Below are positions 53,580-63,111 of a stretch of 64,000 bases of DNA, one piece after another. The stretch's first letter is position 1; each line of letters begins with the position of its first letter. The DNA is from Pseudarthrobacter sp. SSS035. GTDB lineage: Bacteria; Actinomycetota; Actinomycetes; Actinomycetales; Micrococcaceae. The DNA lies in assembly GCF_023273875.1 (NCBI RefSeq), contig NZ_CP096882.1, positions 1,488,001-1,552,000 of the forward strand. The letters run 5' to 3'. Made by a program: the position numbers and the translations under genes. The notes beneath the pieces are model-generated. The model ran no database searches, was not told where the DNA came from, and saw only the letters and a list, made by a program, of their open reading frames with translations.

Positions 53580-54098
53580 CTAGAGGGTCTTGATCATGCG
53601 GGTATTGCCCAGGGTGTTGGGCTTGACCCGCGCCAGGTCCAGGAACTCGGCAACGCCTTCGTCATGGGAACGCAGCAGCTCGGAGTAGACCACCGGGTCC
53701 ACGGCCGTCTGGTCGGCCATGACCTCGAAGCCGTGACGCTTGAAAAAATCCACCTCGAACGTGAGGCAGAAGACCCGGGCAACGCCCAGTTCCCGGGCCT
53801 CGTCCAGCAGGCTTTCCACCAGCACGTGCCCTACGCCCTTGCCGCGCCACGCGTCCGATGCGGCCAGCGTGCGGACTTCGGCGAGATCCTCCCACATAAC
53901 GTGCAGGGCGCCGCAGCCGATGACTTCGCCGTCGTCGGCTTCTGCGATCCGGAACTCCTGGAGGCTTTCGTAATAGGCAACGGTCTCTTTCGCCATCAGG
54001 ATCCGCTGCACAGCCAACGGCGCCACAAGGCGCTTGATGGCGGCCACGTCACTGGTACGTGCAGAACGGATATGGAAGGAGTCAGTCACAGGGTCCAT
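53580..54098 (-). CDS. Amino-acid N-acetyltransferase (GNAT, ArgA type)
   Basis: 172 residues. GNAT acetyl-CoA-binding loop AWRGKGVGHVLVESLLDEA and the strand LAEVRTLAAS match stand-alone N-acetylglutamate synthases of Actinobacteria, which start arginine synthesis. The FKRHGFEVM tail is also typical. It lies between repeat element A and the dha operators. No other arg genes are in the window. Confidence 0.85.
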   Translation of the reverse strand: MDPVTDSFHIRSARTSDVAAIKRLVAPLAVQRILMAKETVAYYESLQEFRIAEADDGEVIGCGALHVMWEDLAEVRTLAASDAWRGKGVGHVLVESLLDEARELGVARVFCLTFEVDFFKRHGFEVMADQTAVDPVVYSELLRSHDEGVAEFLDLARVKPNTLGNTRMIKTL

Positions 54099-54141
54099 CC
54101 TACGATGGCAGCCCCGCTGGTTTGGGCGCTCCCGTGCCGGC

Positions 54142-54236
54142 GCACGAGGCTTCGAGCATCAGGCATTTGTGTAGGCGCCGTCAAAGCGACGAAGGAGCAG
54201 GCGCCGGCAAATGTCTGATGCTCGACGCCGGACTCA
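54142..54236. repeat. Palindromic repeat element, copy A
   Basis: A 95-bp element. Outer arms CGAGCATCAG...CTGATGCTCG and CATTTG/CAAATG pair, then an inner six-base stem GGCGCC (54174-54179 with 54200-54205) closes a 20-base loop. It is nearly identical to copy B over its full length, including GCACGAGGC and CGCCGGACTCA at the borders. Confidence 0.85.
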
Positions 54237-54263
54237 CCACCGGGACGGAGGGTAAAGCGAGGC

Positions 54264-54776
54264 TCAGCCTTGCTTGGCGGCCCAGTCGGCGACGCGCTGG
54301 GTGCTTTCCTCTTCGGAGAGGTCCTCCACGCGAGTCATGATGGACCAGCGCACACCGTAGGGGTCCCGGATGCTGGCGAATCGGTCTCCTGAGACAAATG
54401 TGGACAGCGGCTCCCGAACGGTAGCCCCCATCCGCTCGGCGCGCGCAATAAGAGCGTCCGCATCGGCGCAGTAGAAACCGATGGAGTAGCAATCATCGTC
54501 GCCGTTCGGCGCCGGAACGAGGTGGTAGTCCGGGTTGGGCTCGCCAATCTGGAGTCGCCCCTGACCGAAGTCAAGTTCGGCGTGGACGACGATTCCGCCG
54601 ATCTCGGTGACATTTACTGTTCGCGCGCCGAAGACGTCCTGGTAGAAGGTGATCGCCTCCTTGGCAGAAGGGATCGCAAGGAACGGCGTGAGGCTCGTGA
54701 AGCCGTGCGGGATACCGGATTTCGTGTGTTTGCCATCGGCGGCGTTGGTCAGTTCGGGGCTTGTAGTATCAGTCAT
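54264..54776 (-). CDS. VOC-family (glyoxalase/bleomycin-resistance-like) protein
   Basis: 170 residues. The two-module VOC fold shows LTPFLAIPSAKEAITFYQDVFGA and IRDPYGVRWSIMTRVEDL (PhnB-like subgroup, family match). Substrate unknown. It is divergent from the AraC-family gene at 54850, which is likely its regulator. Confidence 0.87.
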   Translation of the reverse strand: MTDTTSPELTNAADGKHTKSGIPHGFTSLTPFLAIPSAKEAITFYQDVFGARTVNVTEIGGIVVHAELDFGQGRLQIGEPNPDYHLVPAPNGDDDCYSIGFYCADADALIARAERMGATVREPLSTFVSGDRFASIRDPYGVRWSIMTRVEDLSEEESTQRVADWAAKQG

Positions 54777-54849
54777 AGATCTCACGGTACGCACAGGTCG
54801 GCTCAGCGGCTTGGAGAATTGCGACAGCCTGGATAAGGAGTGTCCTCCC

Positions 54850-55677
54850 ATGGTGGGTTCGTTCAAGGGAATCCTCTACCCGGCCCGGCTCCCCACATTT
54901 CACCGTGTGCCCGCGCCTGAGTCCGTCACGAACCTGGTGCAGTGGTTCTGGATCCCCGAGTGGGACATTGAGCCAGGGCACACGTCCCGCCAGCACGTGA
55001 TCGCGTTCCCGACGTCCAACCTTGTGGTCCAAAAGGATCTCGTTGAGTTCGCAGGCCCGACAACCCGTCGATCGCATCGCGATCTCACGGGCCGGGGCTG
55101 GGCGGTTGGCGCCCTCCTGCGTCCCGCGCTGGTTCCACGTTTCACCGATGATCCGGGGAGCCTGCGGGATTCCCAGCTGCCACTACCGCTCGCGGATCTG
55201 CATGCCTCAGTGGCGGAGGCGATGAGGGGAACTGATCCACGGGAACGTCGACAACGCGCGGTGGAGGCTTTCACTGGCTGGCTGGTAACGCAGAGTCCAG
55301 GGGTGTCCGAGGAAGGCATCCTTGCCAACGCGATGATGGACATGATCGGAACATGCGCCGACCTAACCCGCATGGAAGACGTCGCCGCGCGTCTGTTTGT
55401 TTCGCCGAGAACCCTTCAACGGGTAGCGCGGAAGTACATCGGGCTGAGCCCGTCCGCGCTCATCCGGAGGCGCCGGTGCGCTTCCGTTGGCCGGGTCGCT
55501 CCCGTACCGGCGCCATTTGCCGCTTGCTGCTCCTTCGTCGCTCTGACGCAAGCTACACAAATGACCCCGGCACGCTCGCTTCGCGAAAAGGCGCACCAAC
55601 GCACGAGGCGGCGAGCATCAGACATTTGTGTAGGCGCCGTCAGAGCGAGGTACGAGCAGGCGCCGGCAAATGCCTGA
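54850..55677 (+). CDS. AraC-family regulator, C-terminus replaced by repeat sequence
   Basis: 275 residues. The N-terminal half is an AraC-type effector domain. The first DNA-binding helix-turn-helix is intact (DVAARLFVSPRTLQRVARKYIGLSPSALIRR, family match). Where the second should follow, the reading frame enters repeat copy C and then copy B (ending DICVGAVRARYEQAPANA), so the DNA-binding domain is half missing. It is probably non-functional or altered. Divergent from the VOC gene. Confidence 0.75.
   Translation: MVGSFKGILYPARLPTFHRVPAPESVTNLVQWFWIPEWDIEPGHTSRQHVIAFPTSNLVVQKDLVEFAGPTTRRSHRDLTGRGWAVGALLRPALVPRFTDDPGSLRDSQLPLPLADLHASVAEAMRGTDPRERRQRAVEAFTGWLVTQSPGVSEEGILANAMMDMIGTCADLTRMEDVAARLFVSPRTLQRVARKYIGLSPSALIRRRRCASVGRVAPVPAPFAACCSFVALTQATQMTPARSLREKAHQRTRRRASDICVGAVRARYEQAPANA
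55507..55575 (-). repeat. Palindromic repeat element, diverged copy C (inverted)
   Basis: Read on the minus strand it keeps CATTTGTGTA, the loop GTCAGAGCGACGAAGGAGCA and GGCAAATG. The inner stem is GCTTGC/GCAAGC (55548-55553 with 55522-55527) instead of GGCGCC/GGCGCC. Three base pairs differ and all still pair. The outer arms of copies A and B are absent. Confidence 0.75.
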
Positions 55678-55695
55678 TGCTCGCCGCCGGACTCA
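55601..55695. repeat. Palindromic repeat element, copy B
   Basis: A 95-bp element like copy A. Inner stem GGCGCC is at 55633-55638 and 55659-55664; the loop reads GTCAGAGCGAGGTACGAGCA. It lies between the convergent ends of the AraC gene and clpC. Confidence 0.85.
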
Positions 55696-55717
55696 ACCAC
55701 GACTCCAGTTAAGAGCG

Positions 55718-55754
55718 AAGGCCCCGCCGCTCCTTTTGGGAGTGGCGGGGCCTT
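55718..55754 (-). terminator. clpC terminator
   Basis: AAGGCCCCGCC-CTCC pairs with GGGAG-GGCGGGGCCTT around a four-base loop, 17 bases past the clpC stop. Confidence 0.8.
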
Positions 55755-55770
55755 GGCTGACGCGACGTGC

Positions 55771-58263
55771 TTAGACGCTGGGGGCGATCTCCGGGATGCG
55801 CGGCTTGGCGTTGCCGGCGAACGTGAACTTGGCGTCGTCGCCTTCGCCATCCACGTCCACTACAACGATGTCACCGGCGTGGAGCTCGCCGAACAGGATC
55901 TTCTCGGAGAGCTGGTCCTCGATCTCGCGCTGGATGGTGCGGCGCAGCGGCCGGGCACCCATGGCGGGATCGTAGCCGCGGGTCGCCAGGAGCACCTTGG
56001 CCGCGGTGGTCAGCTCGATGCCCATGTCCTTGTCCTTGAGGCGCTTCTCCAGGCGCCCAACGAACATGTCCACGATCTCGATGATCTCGTCCTGGGTGAG
56101 CTGCGGGAACACCACAACGTCATCCACACGGTTCAGGAACTCCGGACGGAAGTGCTGCTTAAGCTCTTCAGTCACACGGGCGCGCATCCGGTTGTAGCCG
56201 GTCTGCGTGTCTGTGCCGGACTGGAAGCCGGTGGCAACGCTCTTGGAGATGTCCCGGGTGCCCAGGTTTGTGGTCATGATGATCACGGTGTTCTTGAAGT
56301 CCACCACGCGGCCCTGGGAGTCGGTCAGGCGGCCGTCTTCCAGGATCTGCAGGAGTGAGTTGAAGAGGTCAGCGTGCGCCTTCTCCACTTCGTCGAACAG
56401 GACCACGGAGAACGGACGACGGCGGACCTTCTCGGTGAGCTGGCCACCCTCTTCGTAGCCGACATACCCCGGAGGGGCACCGAAGAGCCGTGAAACAGTG
56501 TGCTTCTCCGAGTACTCGGACATGTCCAGCGTGATGAGGGCGTCCTCGTCACCGAACAGGAATTCGGCCAGGGCCTTGGCGAGCTCGGTCTTGCCGACGC
56601 CGGTGGGGCCGGCGAAGATGAACGAGCCGCCCGGACGCTTGGGGTCCTTCAGGCCTGCACGGGTACGGCGGATTGCCTGGGACAGGGACCTGATGGCCTC
56701 GTTCTGGCCCACCACACGCTTGTGTAGTTCGTCTTCCATCTTCAGCAGGCGCGTGGACTCTTCCTCGGTCAGCTTGAAGACAGGGATGCCGGTGGAGTTG
56801 GCCAATACCTCGGCGATGAGATCCTCATCCACCTCGGAAATGTCATCCATGCCGCCGGACTTCCAGTGGCGTTCCTTCTCGGAGCGCTCAGTAATGAGCT
56901 TCTGCTCCTTGTCCCGGAGCGAAGCGGCGCCTTCGAAGTCCTGCGCGTCGATGGCGGATTCCTTCTCCATCTTCAGCTTGGCGATCCGCTCATCCATGGC
57001 CTTCAGCTCCGGCGGAGCGGTCATCCGGCGGATACGCAGCCGGGCACCGGCCTCATCGATCAGGTCGATGGCCTTGTCCGGCAGGAAGCGGTCCGAGATA
57101 TAGCGCTCGGCGAGGTTCGCGGCCGACGTGAGGGCGCCGTCGGTGATGGTGACGCGGTGGTGCGCCTCGTAGCGGTCACGCAGGCCCTTGAGGATCTCGA
57201 TCGCGTGCGCGACGGAGGGCTCCTTGACCTGGATCGGCTGGAAACGGCGCTCGAGCGCGGCGTCCTTCTCGATGTGCTTGCGGTACTCATCAAGGGTGGT
57301 GGCACCGATGGTCTGCAGTTCACCGCGGGCCAGCATGGGCTTCAGGATGGACGCAGCATCAATAGCGCCTTCAGCCGCGCCGGCACCCACAAGCGTGTGG
57401 ATCTCGTCGATGAAGAGGATGATGTCGCCGCGGGTGCGGATTTCCTTGAGGACCTTCTTCAGGCGCTCTTCGAAGTCACCGCGGTACCGGGAGCCGGCCA
57501 CCAGGGAACCGAGGTCCAAGGTGTACAGCTGCTTGTCCTTGATGGTTTCCGGGACGTCGCCGCGGACAATCGCCTGGGCGAGGCCTTCGACAACGGCGGT
57601 CTTGCCGACGCCGGGCTCACCGATCAGGACTGGGTTGTTCTTGGTGCGGCGCGAAAGGACCTGCATAACGCGTTCCATTTCGGACTCGCGTCCGATCACC
57701 GGGTCCAGCTTGTTCTCGCGCGCAGCCTGGGTGAGGTTGCGGCCGAACTGGTCCAGGACCACGGAACCCGCAGGAGTGCCTTCGGGCTGGCCCGGACCGA
57801 CGCCGGCGCCGGTGGTTTCCTTGCCCTGGTAGCCCGAGAGGAGCTGAATAACCTGCTGGCGGACGCGGTTGAGGTCTGCGCCCAGCTTGACCAGCACCTG
57901 GGCGGCAACACCTTCACCCTCGCGGATGAGGCCCAGCAGGATGTGCTCCGTGCCGATGTAGTTGTGGCCCAGCTGCAGGGCTTCGCGCAGCGAGAGTTCC
58001 AGCACCTTCTTGGCGCGCGGGGTGAAGGGGATGTGGCCGGACGGGGCCTGCTGGCCCTGGCCGATGATCTCCTGTACCTGCTCGCGCACGCCGTCGAGCG
58101 AAATGCTCAAGGACTCAAGAGCTTTGGCGGCAACGCCTTCACCTTCGTGGATCAGACCCAAGAGGATGTGTTCGGTACCAATGTAATTGTGGTTCAGCAT
58201 GCGTGCCTCTTCTTGGGCAAGCACAACTACGCGACGGGCACGGTCCGTAAATCGCTCAAACAT
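55771..58263 (-). CDS. clpC: ATP-dependent Clp protease ATP-binding subunit ClpC
   Basis: 830 residues from the ATG at 58263. Two N-terminal Clp-N repeats (NHNYIGTEHILLGLI, GHNYIGTEHILLGLI), the first AAA+ with Walker A GEPGVGKTA, a UVR-like middle region, and the second AAA+ with GPTGVGKTE and GAPPGYVGYEEGG are complete. It unfolds proteins for ClpP. An upstream TTCGC-N4-GGGAA-like site could bind ClgR, but with mismatches. Confidence 0.97.
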   Translation of the reverse strand: MFERFTDRARRVVVLAQEEARMLNHNYIGTEHILLGLIHEGEGVAAKALESLSISLDGVREQVQEIIGQGQQAPSGHIPFTPRAKKVLELSLREALQLGHNYIGTEHILLGLIREGEGVAAQVLVKLGADLNRVRQQVIQLLSGYQGKETTGAGVGPGQPEGTPAGSVVLDQFGRNLTQAARENKLDPVIGRESEMERVMQVLSRRTKNNPVLIGEPGVGKTAVVEGLAQAIVRGDVPETIKDKQLYTLDLGSLVAGSRYRGDFEERLKKVLKEIRTRGDIILFIDEIHTLVGAGAAEGAIDAASILKPMLARGELQTIGATTLDEYRKHIEKDAALERRFQPIQVKEPSVAHAIEILKGLRDRYEAHHRVTITDGALTSAANLAERYISDRFLPDKAIDLIDEAGARLRIRRMTAPPELKAMDERIAKLKMEKESAIDAQDFEGAASLRDKEQKLITERSEKERHWKSGGMDDISEVDEDLIAEVLANSTGIPVFKLTEEESTRLLKMEDELHKRVVGQNEAIRSLSQAIRRTRAGLKDPKRPGGSFIFAGPTGVGKTELAKALAEFLFGDEDALITLDMSEYSEKHTVSRLFGAPPGYVGYEEGGQLTEKVRRRPFSVVLFDEVEKAHADLFNSLLQILEDGRLTDSQGRVVDFKNTVIIMTTNLGTRDISKSVATGFQSGTDTQTGYNRMRARVTEELKQHFRPEFLNRVDDVVVFPQLTQDEIIEIVDMFVGRLEKRLKDKDMGIELTTAAKVLLATRGYDPAMGARPLRRTIQREIEDQLSEKILFGELHAGDIVVVDVDGEGDDAKFTFAGNAKPRIPEIAPSV

Positions 58264-58400
58264 TTTCGCCACACTCCTAGCTACGACGTACTTTGATGCT
58301 ACGTGGCAGACCCAGTCTTGGGGAGCGTGTTCGCCACAGGGGAAACATGACGCGTGCAAACTGCGGCATCGAGCCTGCGGTAGAGGCGCAGGTTGAACGG

Positions 58401-59363
58401 TCAGGGGCCGCCCGGCGCCTCCAAAGGCGGGGCTGCCGGCTGCCGCCGTCGGTATTCCTGGGGGCTTACGCCGTACCGTTTCTTGAAAGCAGTGCTGAAA
58501 CTGAAAGGGCTTGCGTAGCCCACCTGGCGCGCAATGGCGGAGAGGGTGAACCGCTGATCGCTCATCAGGTCAGCGGCCTTCGCAAGGCGCCACTGGTTCA
58601 GGTAAGCCATGGGCGGTTTGCCGACGCGGTCATGGAAGCGGCGCGCCAGTGACGCCCGGGATACTCCGACACTCCCCGCGAGGGATTCCACAGTCCAGGA
58701 CTTGGCCGGCGAGCTGTGGATGAGGCGGATGGCCTGCTGGACGGCCGGGTCCCGCTCCGCTGTAAGCCAACTGTGCTCGGCGTTGGAATCCTGGGCGGTC
58801 CAAGTCCGGACGGCACGGATGAGCAGGAGGTCCAGAAGCCGGTCAAGGACGCTGGCCTGGGCTACGCCGTCGGTCCCGATCTCCTGCATCAGTAAGGTGA
58901 CAATCGGATTATCGGTCGCCTCGACGAGCAGATGCGGCGGCAGCGAAGCCAGCAAAATGTCCCCCACTTCGCCGCTACTTCGATAAGTGCCCACCAGCAT
59001 GGCATCCCTGCCGTCGGCACTGTTGCCCCAGGTCCGCAATCCGGTGCGGAGGCTCTGGGCAAGTTCCTCGCCGTTGGATCCCGAGCAGGTCTGGTCCACC
59101 CCGATGAAATATTGGGGCTTTTCGTGCGGATTGTCGGCGAGGACATACGCGGAAGGATCCCGGATCAGCAGAACGGTTCCAGGCTCCAGCAGTAGCGGCT
59201 CGCTCCCGCTTTGTCGGAAGTACGCCGAGCCGCCCAGCATGGCGACTATCGTGAGTGGCGCGTCGTCCTCCACCCTGATGGACCACGGCGGAGACATCTT
59301 TACCTGCAGCAAGAACGCGTTCCGCGCTCGGGGCCCATCGAGAAAATCAGCCAATGGATCCAT
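58401..59363 (-). CDS. AraC-family regulator with cupin sensor
   Basis: 320 residues. An N-terminal cupin domain (PPWSIRVEDDAPLTIVAMLGG) of the cupin_6 type is followed by the full two-helix DNA-binding domain (VESLAGSVGVSRASLARRFHDRVG, then LSAIARQVGYASPFSFSTAFKKRYG, family matches). It lies just downstream of the SDR gene, which is its likely target. Confidence 0.92.
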   Translation of the reverse strand: MDPLADFLDGPRARNAFLLQVKMSPPWSIRVEDDAPLTIVAMLGGSAYFRQSGSEPLLLEPGTVLLIRDPSAYVLADNPHEKPQYFIGVDQTCSGSNGEELAQSLRTGLRTWGNSADGRDAMLVGTYRSSGEVGDILLASLPPHLLVEATDNPIVTLLMQEIGTDGVAQASVLDRLLDLLLIRAVRTWTAQDSNAEHSWLTAERDPAVQQAIRLIHSSPAKSWTVESLAGSVGVSRASLARRFHDRVGKPPMAYLNQWRLAKAADLMSDQRFTLSAIARQVGYASPFSFSTAFKKRYGVSPQEYRRRQPAAPPLEAPGGP

Positions 59364-59431
59364 ACGGAAATCCTAGAGCATGGGACATGCATTTTGCTGT
59401 TCAAATAATGAAAAGTCTTCCTATACTCCCG

Positions 59432-60319
59432 TCAACTGACGCCTGAAACTTCGCGTGCAACCGGCTCCGCTGCGACGGCCCATACCCCTGTCGCCGCGGC
59501 TTCACGTGCGAATTCACGGAAGTCCCTGGGTTCGCGGCCCAAGGCCCGCTGGACACCGTCAGCCAAGGTGGCGTTGCGCCCGTCGAGAATCAGAGTGAAG
59601 AGGTCAACAAACTCCCGCGGCAACCCTTCCTTGGCCAGGATGGCTTCATACTCGGCCGCCGTCACCGGGCTATAGACCACGTCACGGCCGGTTGCGGCGC
59701 TGATCTCCCGGGCAACCTCATGGAATCCCAAGAGCCTGGGCCCGGAGAGTTCGTAAACCTGGCCGTCGTGGCCGGGTTGGGTCAGGGCTGCTACGGCGAC
59801 GTCCGCAATATCCTCGGCGTCGACGAAAGGCTCCACCGCATCTCCTGCAGGGATGGAGATGGCACCCTCCAACACTGGGCCCAGGAAGAAGCTTTCGTTG
59901 AAGTTCTGGTTGAGCCAGTTGCATCGCACGACGGTCCAGGCCGCGCCTGACGTGCGGACCGATTCCTCACTGGCTACAGCCCCGTCCTCACCGCGGCCGG
60001 ACAGCAGGACGATTTTCTCGACGCCGCGGGCCACGGCTGCCGCAGCGAACTCGGCAATCAACTCGGACACGCCGGGGAACGCAAGATCCGGGTAATACGT
60101 GACGTAGGCCTTGGTGATTCCGTCGAGGGCCGCATCCCAGGTGCCGGCGTCTTCCCAGTCAAAAGCCGGGCTCCCGGAGCGTGATCCGATGCGGACGGGA
60201 ATGCCGAGATCCGTCAGCCGCTCCGCTACCCGTCGCCCCGTCTTGCCCGTGCCGCCGATGACCAGGATAGTGCCGTTGTCCGTCAAGTTCGATGCCATGG
60301 TGGGCTTGTGGTTTTCCAT
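59432..60319 (-). CDS. NmrA-type NAD(P)-binding protein
   Basis: 295 residues from 60319 (MENHKPT); 60298 is an alternative start. Rossmann motif ILVIGGTGKTGRRVAERL and the NmrA features GITKAYVTYYPD and WLNQNFNE are seen, without YxxxK. Such proteins are often controlled by neighbouring AraC regulators, as found here. It is divergent from the DUF1772 gene. Confidence 0.88.
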   Translation of the reverse strand: MENHKPTMASNLTDNGTILVIGGTGKTGRRVAERLTDLGIPVRIGSRSGSPAFDWEDAGTWDAALDGITKAYVTYYPDLAFPGVSELIAEFAAAAVARGVEKIVLLSGRGEDGAVASEESVRTSGAAWTVVRCNWLNQNFNESFFLGPVLEGAISIPAGDAVEPFVDAEDIADVAVAALTQPGHDGQVYELSGPRLLGFHEVAREISAATGRDVVYSPVTAAEYEAILAKEGLPREFVDLFTLILDGRNATLADGVQRALGREPRDFREFAREAAATGVWAVAAEPVAREVSGVS

Positions 60320-60520
60320 GGTCCTATCGAACCAAGGACGTTGGCCGCCCGACATACGCGCTCCACTCAACTTCATTCGTTCCCGTATCGGTCTGCCCGG
60401 CTGGCGGACACACAGGCGGTTTTGAATCCCACACTGAAGGTAGCGTCAGGAATGAGGGGTTTTTTCTCGTTTCCAAACAACCACCGATACGGGCGCCCGC
60501 CCCGGAACAGGACCAGAGCC

Positions 60521-60997
60521 ATGGAAGTCATCACCCTGCTCATGACCGCAGCGACCGTAGCCCTCGCCGGGATCGGGGGGCTCTACTACTCCTACGCCTG
60601 CTCGGTGATGCCGGGGCTGCGCGCCACCGATGACGCGACATTTGTCAGCGCCATGTCCCGGATCAACACGGCCATCCAGAATCCGGTGTTCGCGCTGAGC
60701 TTTGTCGGCGCCTTCCTGGCATTGGCCGGCTCGGCAGGCTTTTCATGGGCCAACGGTCTTGCCAGCGCACTCCCCCTCTCTGTGTCCCTGGCCTGCTACA
60801 CAGCGACGCTGGTCATCACATTCGCCGCGAACATCCCCTTGAACAATGGCCTCGACCAGGCAAGCTCAGGAGACGCCGCCGCCGGCAGAAGGGCATTCGA
60901 GCGCCGATGGACCCGGTGGAACATCCACCGCACCTGGCTGTCGCTGGCGGCGCTGATCGCGCTCAGCGTTGCCTGGGCAGCGTTGGGTCAGCCGTGA
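60521..60997 (+). CDS. DUF1772-family membrane protein
   Basis: 158 residues with four membrane segments. The hallmarks are AGIGGLYYSYACSVMPGL, NIPLNN and RRWTRWNIHRTWLSLAA. The family often accompanies SDR and AraC genes, as here; its role is unknown. Confidence 0.88.
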   Translation: MEVITLLMTAATVALAGIGGLYYSYACSVMPGLRATDDATFVSAMSRINTAIQNPVFALSFVGAFLALAGSAGFSWANGLASALPLSVSLACYTATLVITFAANIPLNNGLDQASSGDAAAGRRAFERRWTRWNIHRTWLSLAALIALSVAWAALGQP

Positions 60998-61018
60998 GTC
61001 TTGCTGTCGGGGGGCACC

Positions 61019-62855
61019 CTATTTCCGGACGTCGAACAGCGCCGTGTGAGTTGTCCCGTCATTCAATCCCAGGGTGAATTGCCGGCACGTTCCTGCCCAG
61101 GCTTTCTGGGTTTTCCACACGTACGTGTACGTATCGGAGCCGGCCGCATAGCTCAGCGAACTGCTTCCCGCCGCGACAGTCTGCTCCACTTCGTCCGGCG
61201 CGGTGCCGCCGGGGCACGCAATGACGGACGACGACGGCGCTCCCGCCGCCAGGATATCCAGCCCCCGGTTCCCGCCGACCCCGAACTTGATGGGCACGGC
61301 AGCGCCGGCCTTCATGGCGTTCAGAGTGCCGCCGTTATCCACCGGCTGCAGGAAGCCACGGAACCGCCACCCTGGCTGGCCTACGGCAAATGGTGAGAAG
61401 GAAGTGGTCAACCCGCACACCTTCCCGTGACTGCTGCTACTGGTGATGTCTACCCAGACGCCGTCCACGTAGTGGTACAGATGCTGACTCGCCGCCTCCG
61501 CTGGCATCATGTTCCCGACGTCAAAGACGACGCAGACTTCCACGCCGAGCTCCCGATCGAACCCAGCCGTGGTCGCAATGTCGTAGTACAGCGGCGGGTC
61601 AGTCAGCGAGGAAAACCCGCCGTCGAGGAGCAGGTCATCCAACTCAAGCTTGGCGACTGTTGTTATGCCGGCCGTCACCACATCACCGAACGTCAGCGTG
61701 AGGCCTCCCCCGCCCGCACTGTCCACGTATGCCGCCACACTGCCTTGCCCAAACACAGTGAGGCTTGGATCCACCGGCCCCACAGCATTGCTCATCAGGG
61801 CTGTGTTCGTACAACCGATGCCCACGATGTCCAGCCGCGTGCTCACGGATTTGCCCCCCCGCATCCAGCGGCACCACAAACGTTGAGCCAAAGGCGCCCG
61901 GAACCGTTTCAGTGCCAATGAACCACGTGTACCGTTGCAGGCAGTCCTCTCCATCAGGACCGTCCTCAACGTAATCCGGTACGGCCGTCAGGGTAGCGCC
62001 CAGTGCAGGCTGACCCGTGAGCGTCAGAACACGTCCCTGGTCCACAGCAACCGGTTCAACCCGGAAAATTGCGTAGGCGAGGTTGAAGTTATTGGCGCCG
62101 GTTAGGTTGATGGGCTCAGCCTCGGCCCGGTTAGGCGTTTCGGGCCACCAGCGCTCCACTCCCTCGTGTTGGAAGCGAACTTTGTAGGCTCCAGGGGCCA
62201 CGTCCGGGAAGGTGTAGTAGCCGTTTTCGTCTGTTGAGACCTCAGCGACGGGGACGGCCTCTGGATCCGTCGCTGCCGCGTCGTAGAGTTCCACCGCCAC
62301 GCCCTCCAACAGGGATCCCTCCCGCGCTGAAAAGTCATCTCCTACTGCACCGGAGATCGAGGACTCCGATCGGTGCAGCACCGTCCAACTCTCGGAGTTC
62401 CAGCTGGACGTGCCTGTGACGGAGTCCACCACTATTTCATCAGCCGTCGCGAGCGTGCCCCTCTCCTGGTAGCCGAGCAGTTCCGCTAACGCATTCCCAT
62501 CGCTGCCTGAAGATGCTGTGTACCAACTTTCCAGGAACCCGGCGGCCGTGGCCCTGATCTTGTAACGCCCGTCCGCGAGATTTATCGACTTATTCGCCAC
62601 ACCAGAACTTGCCGTTTGCGTGTACGTGCGAAAAAGCGCGCCGTTGCCCGCGTTGAACACCTCAAATGTGACGTCGGTGTCGATTTCGGGCTCCGGGCTG
62701 GCGTTGATAATGGCCAGGACATCCGGCGAATCCAGGATGACGCTCAGGTGCACGTCATCATTTGCAAACGCCGGAGCGCCGAGGGGCGCAGCCAGCAGCA
62801 GAATCAGAGTCGCCAACACTGCCGTAAATCGCCGAGACCCGCTAATTACAGACAT
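61019..62855 (-). pseudogene. Secreted Cna-B-like/PxKF-domain protein, frameshift in a G7 run
   Basis: The first frame gives a signal peptide (to about APAFA) and a carboxypeptidase-regulatory-like domain (GAYKVRFQHEGVERWWPET), reading to PLDAGG. One base less in the G7 run (plus-strand C7 at 61854-61860) continues as KSVSTRLDIVGIGCTN and ends in a PxKF domain (AVPIKFGVGGNRGLDIL, WAGTCRQFTLGLNDGTTHTALF, family matches). The intact product would be about 611 residues, exported and probably surface-bound. This is either a sequencing error, a true mutation, or phase variation. Confidence 0.8.
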
Positions 62856-63048
62856 TCCAGGCTCCCGCCACGCAAAGATTCAAGTGGGCGAATTCGAGCG
62901 GGCGTCCCAGACCGAAGGCTCAAACCGAATCGCCGGCTCATCCCAAGGAAATTGCGCGACGATTAGCCCAACGGTACGCCCGGAGGCTGTTAGTCAGCAA
63001 GGGTTTTGCGCATACCCAAGCCCGTCTTGCGCATTCACAATTGGCATC

Positions 63049-63085
63049 AAAAAACCCTGCCCCCACCCGAAGGTGAAGACAGGGC
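63049..63085 (-). terminator. lsr2 terminator
   Basis: On the minus strand GCCCTGTCTTCACC pairs imperfectly with GGTGGGGGCAGGG around TTCG, followed by TTTTTT. It is 27 bases past the lsr2 stop. Confidence 0.85.
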
Positions 63086-63111
63086 CTAATACCAAGCCGG
63101 AGAGGCGCAGG

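Noticed and set aside
58264..58400. ClgR operator upstream of clpC
   Set aside because: TTCGC-N4-GGGAA resembles one half of the site but has at least two mismatches, so it is only mentioned with clpC.
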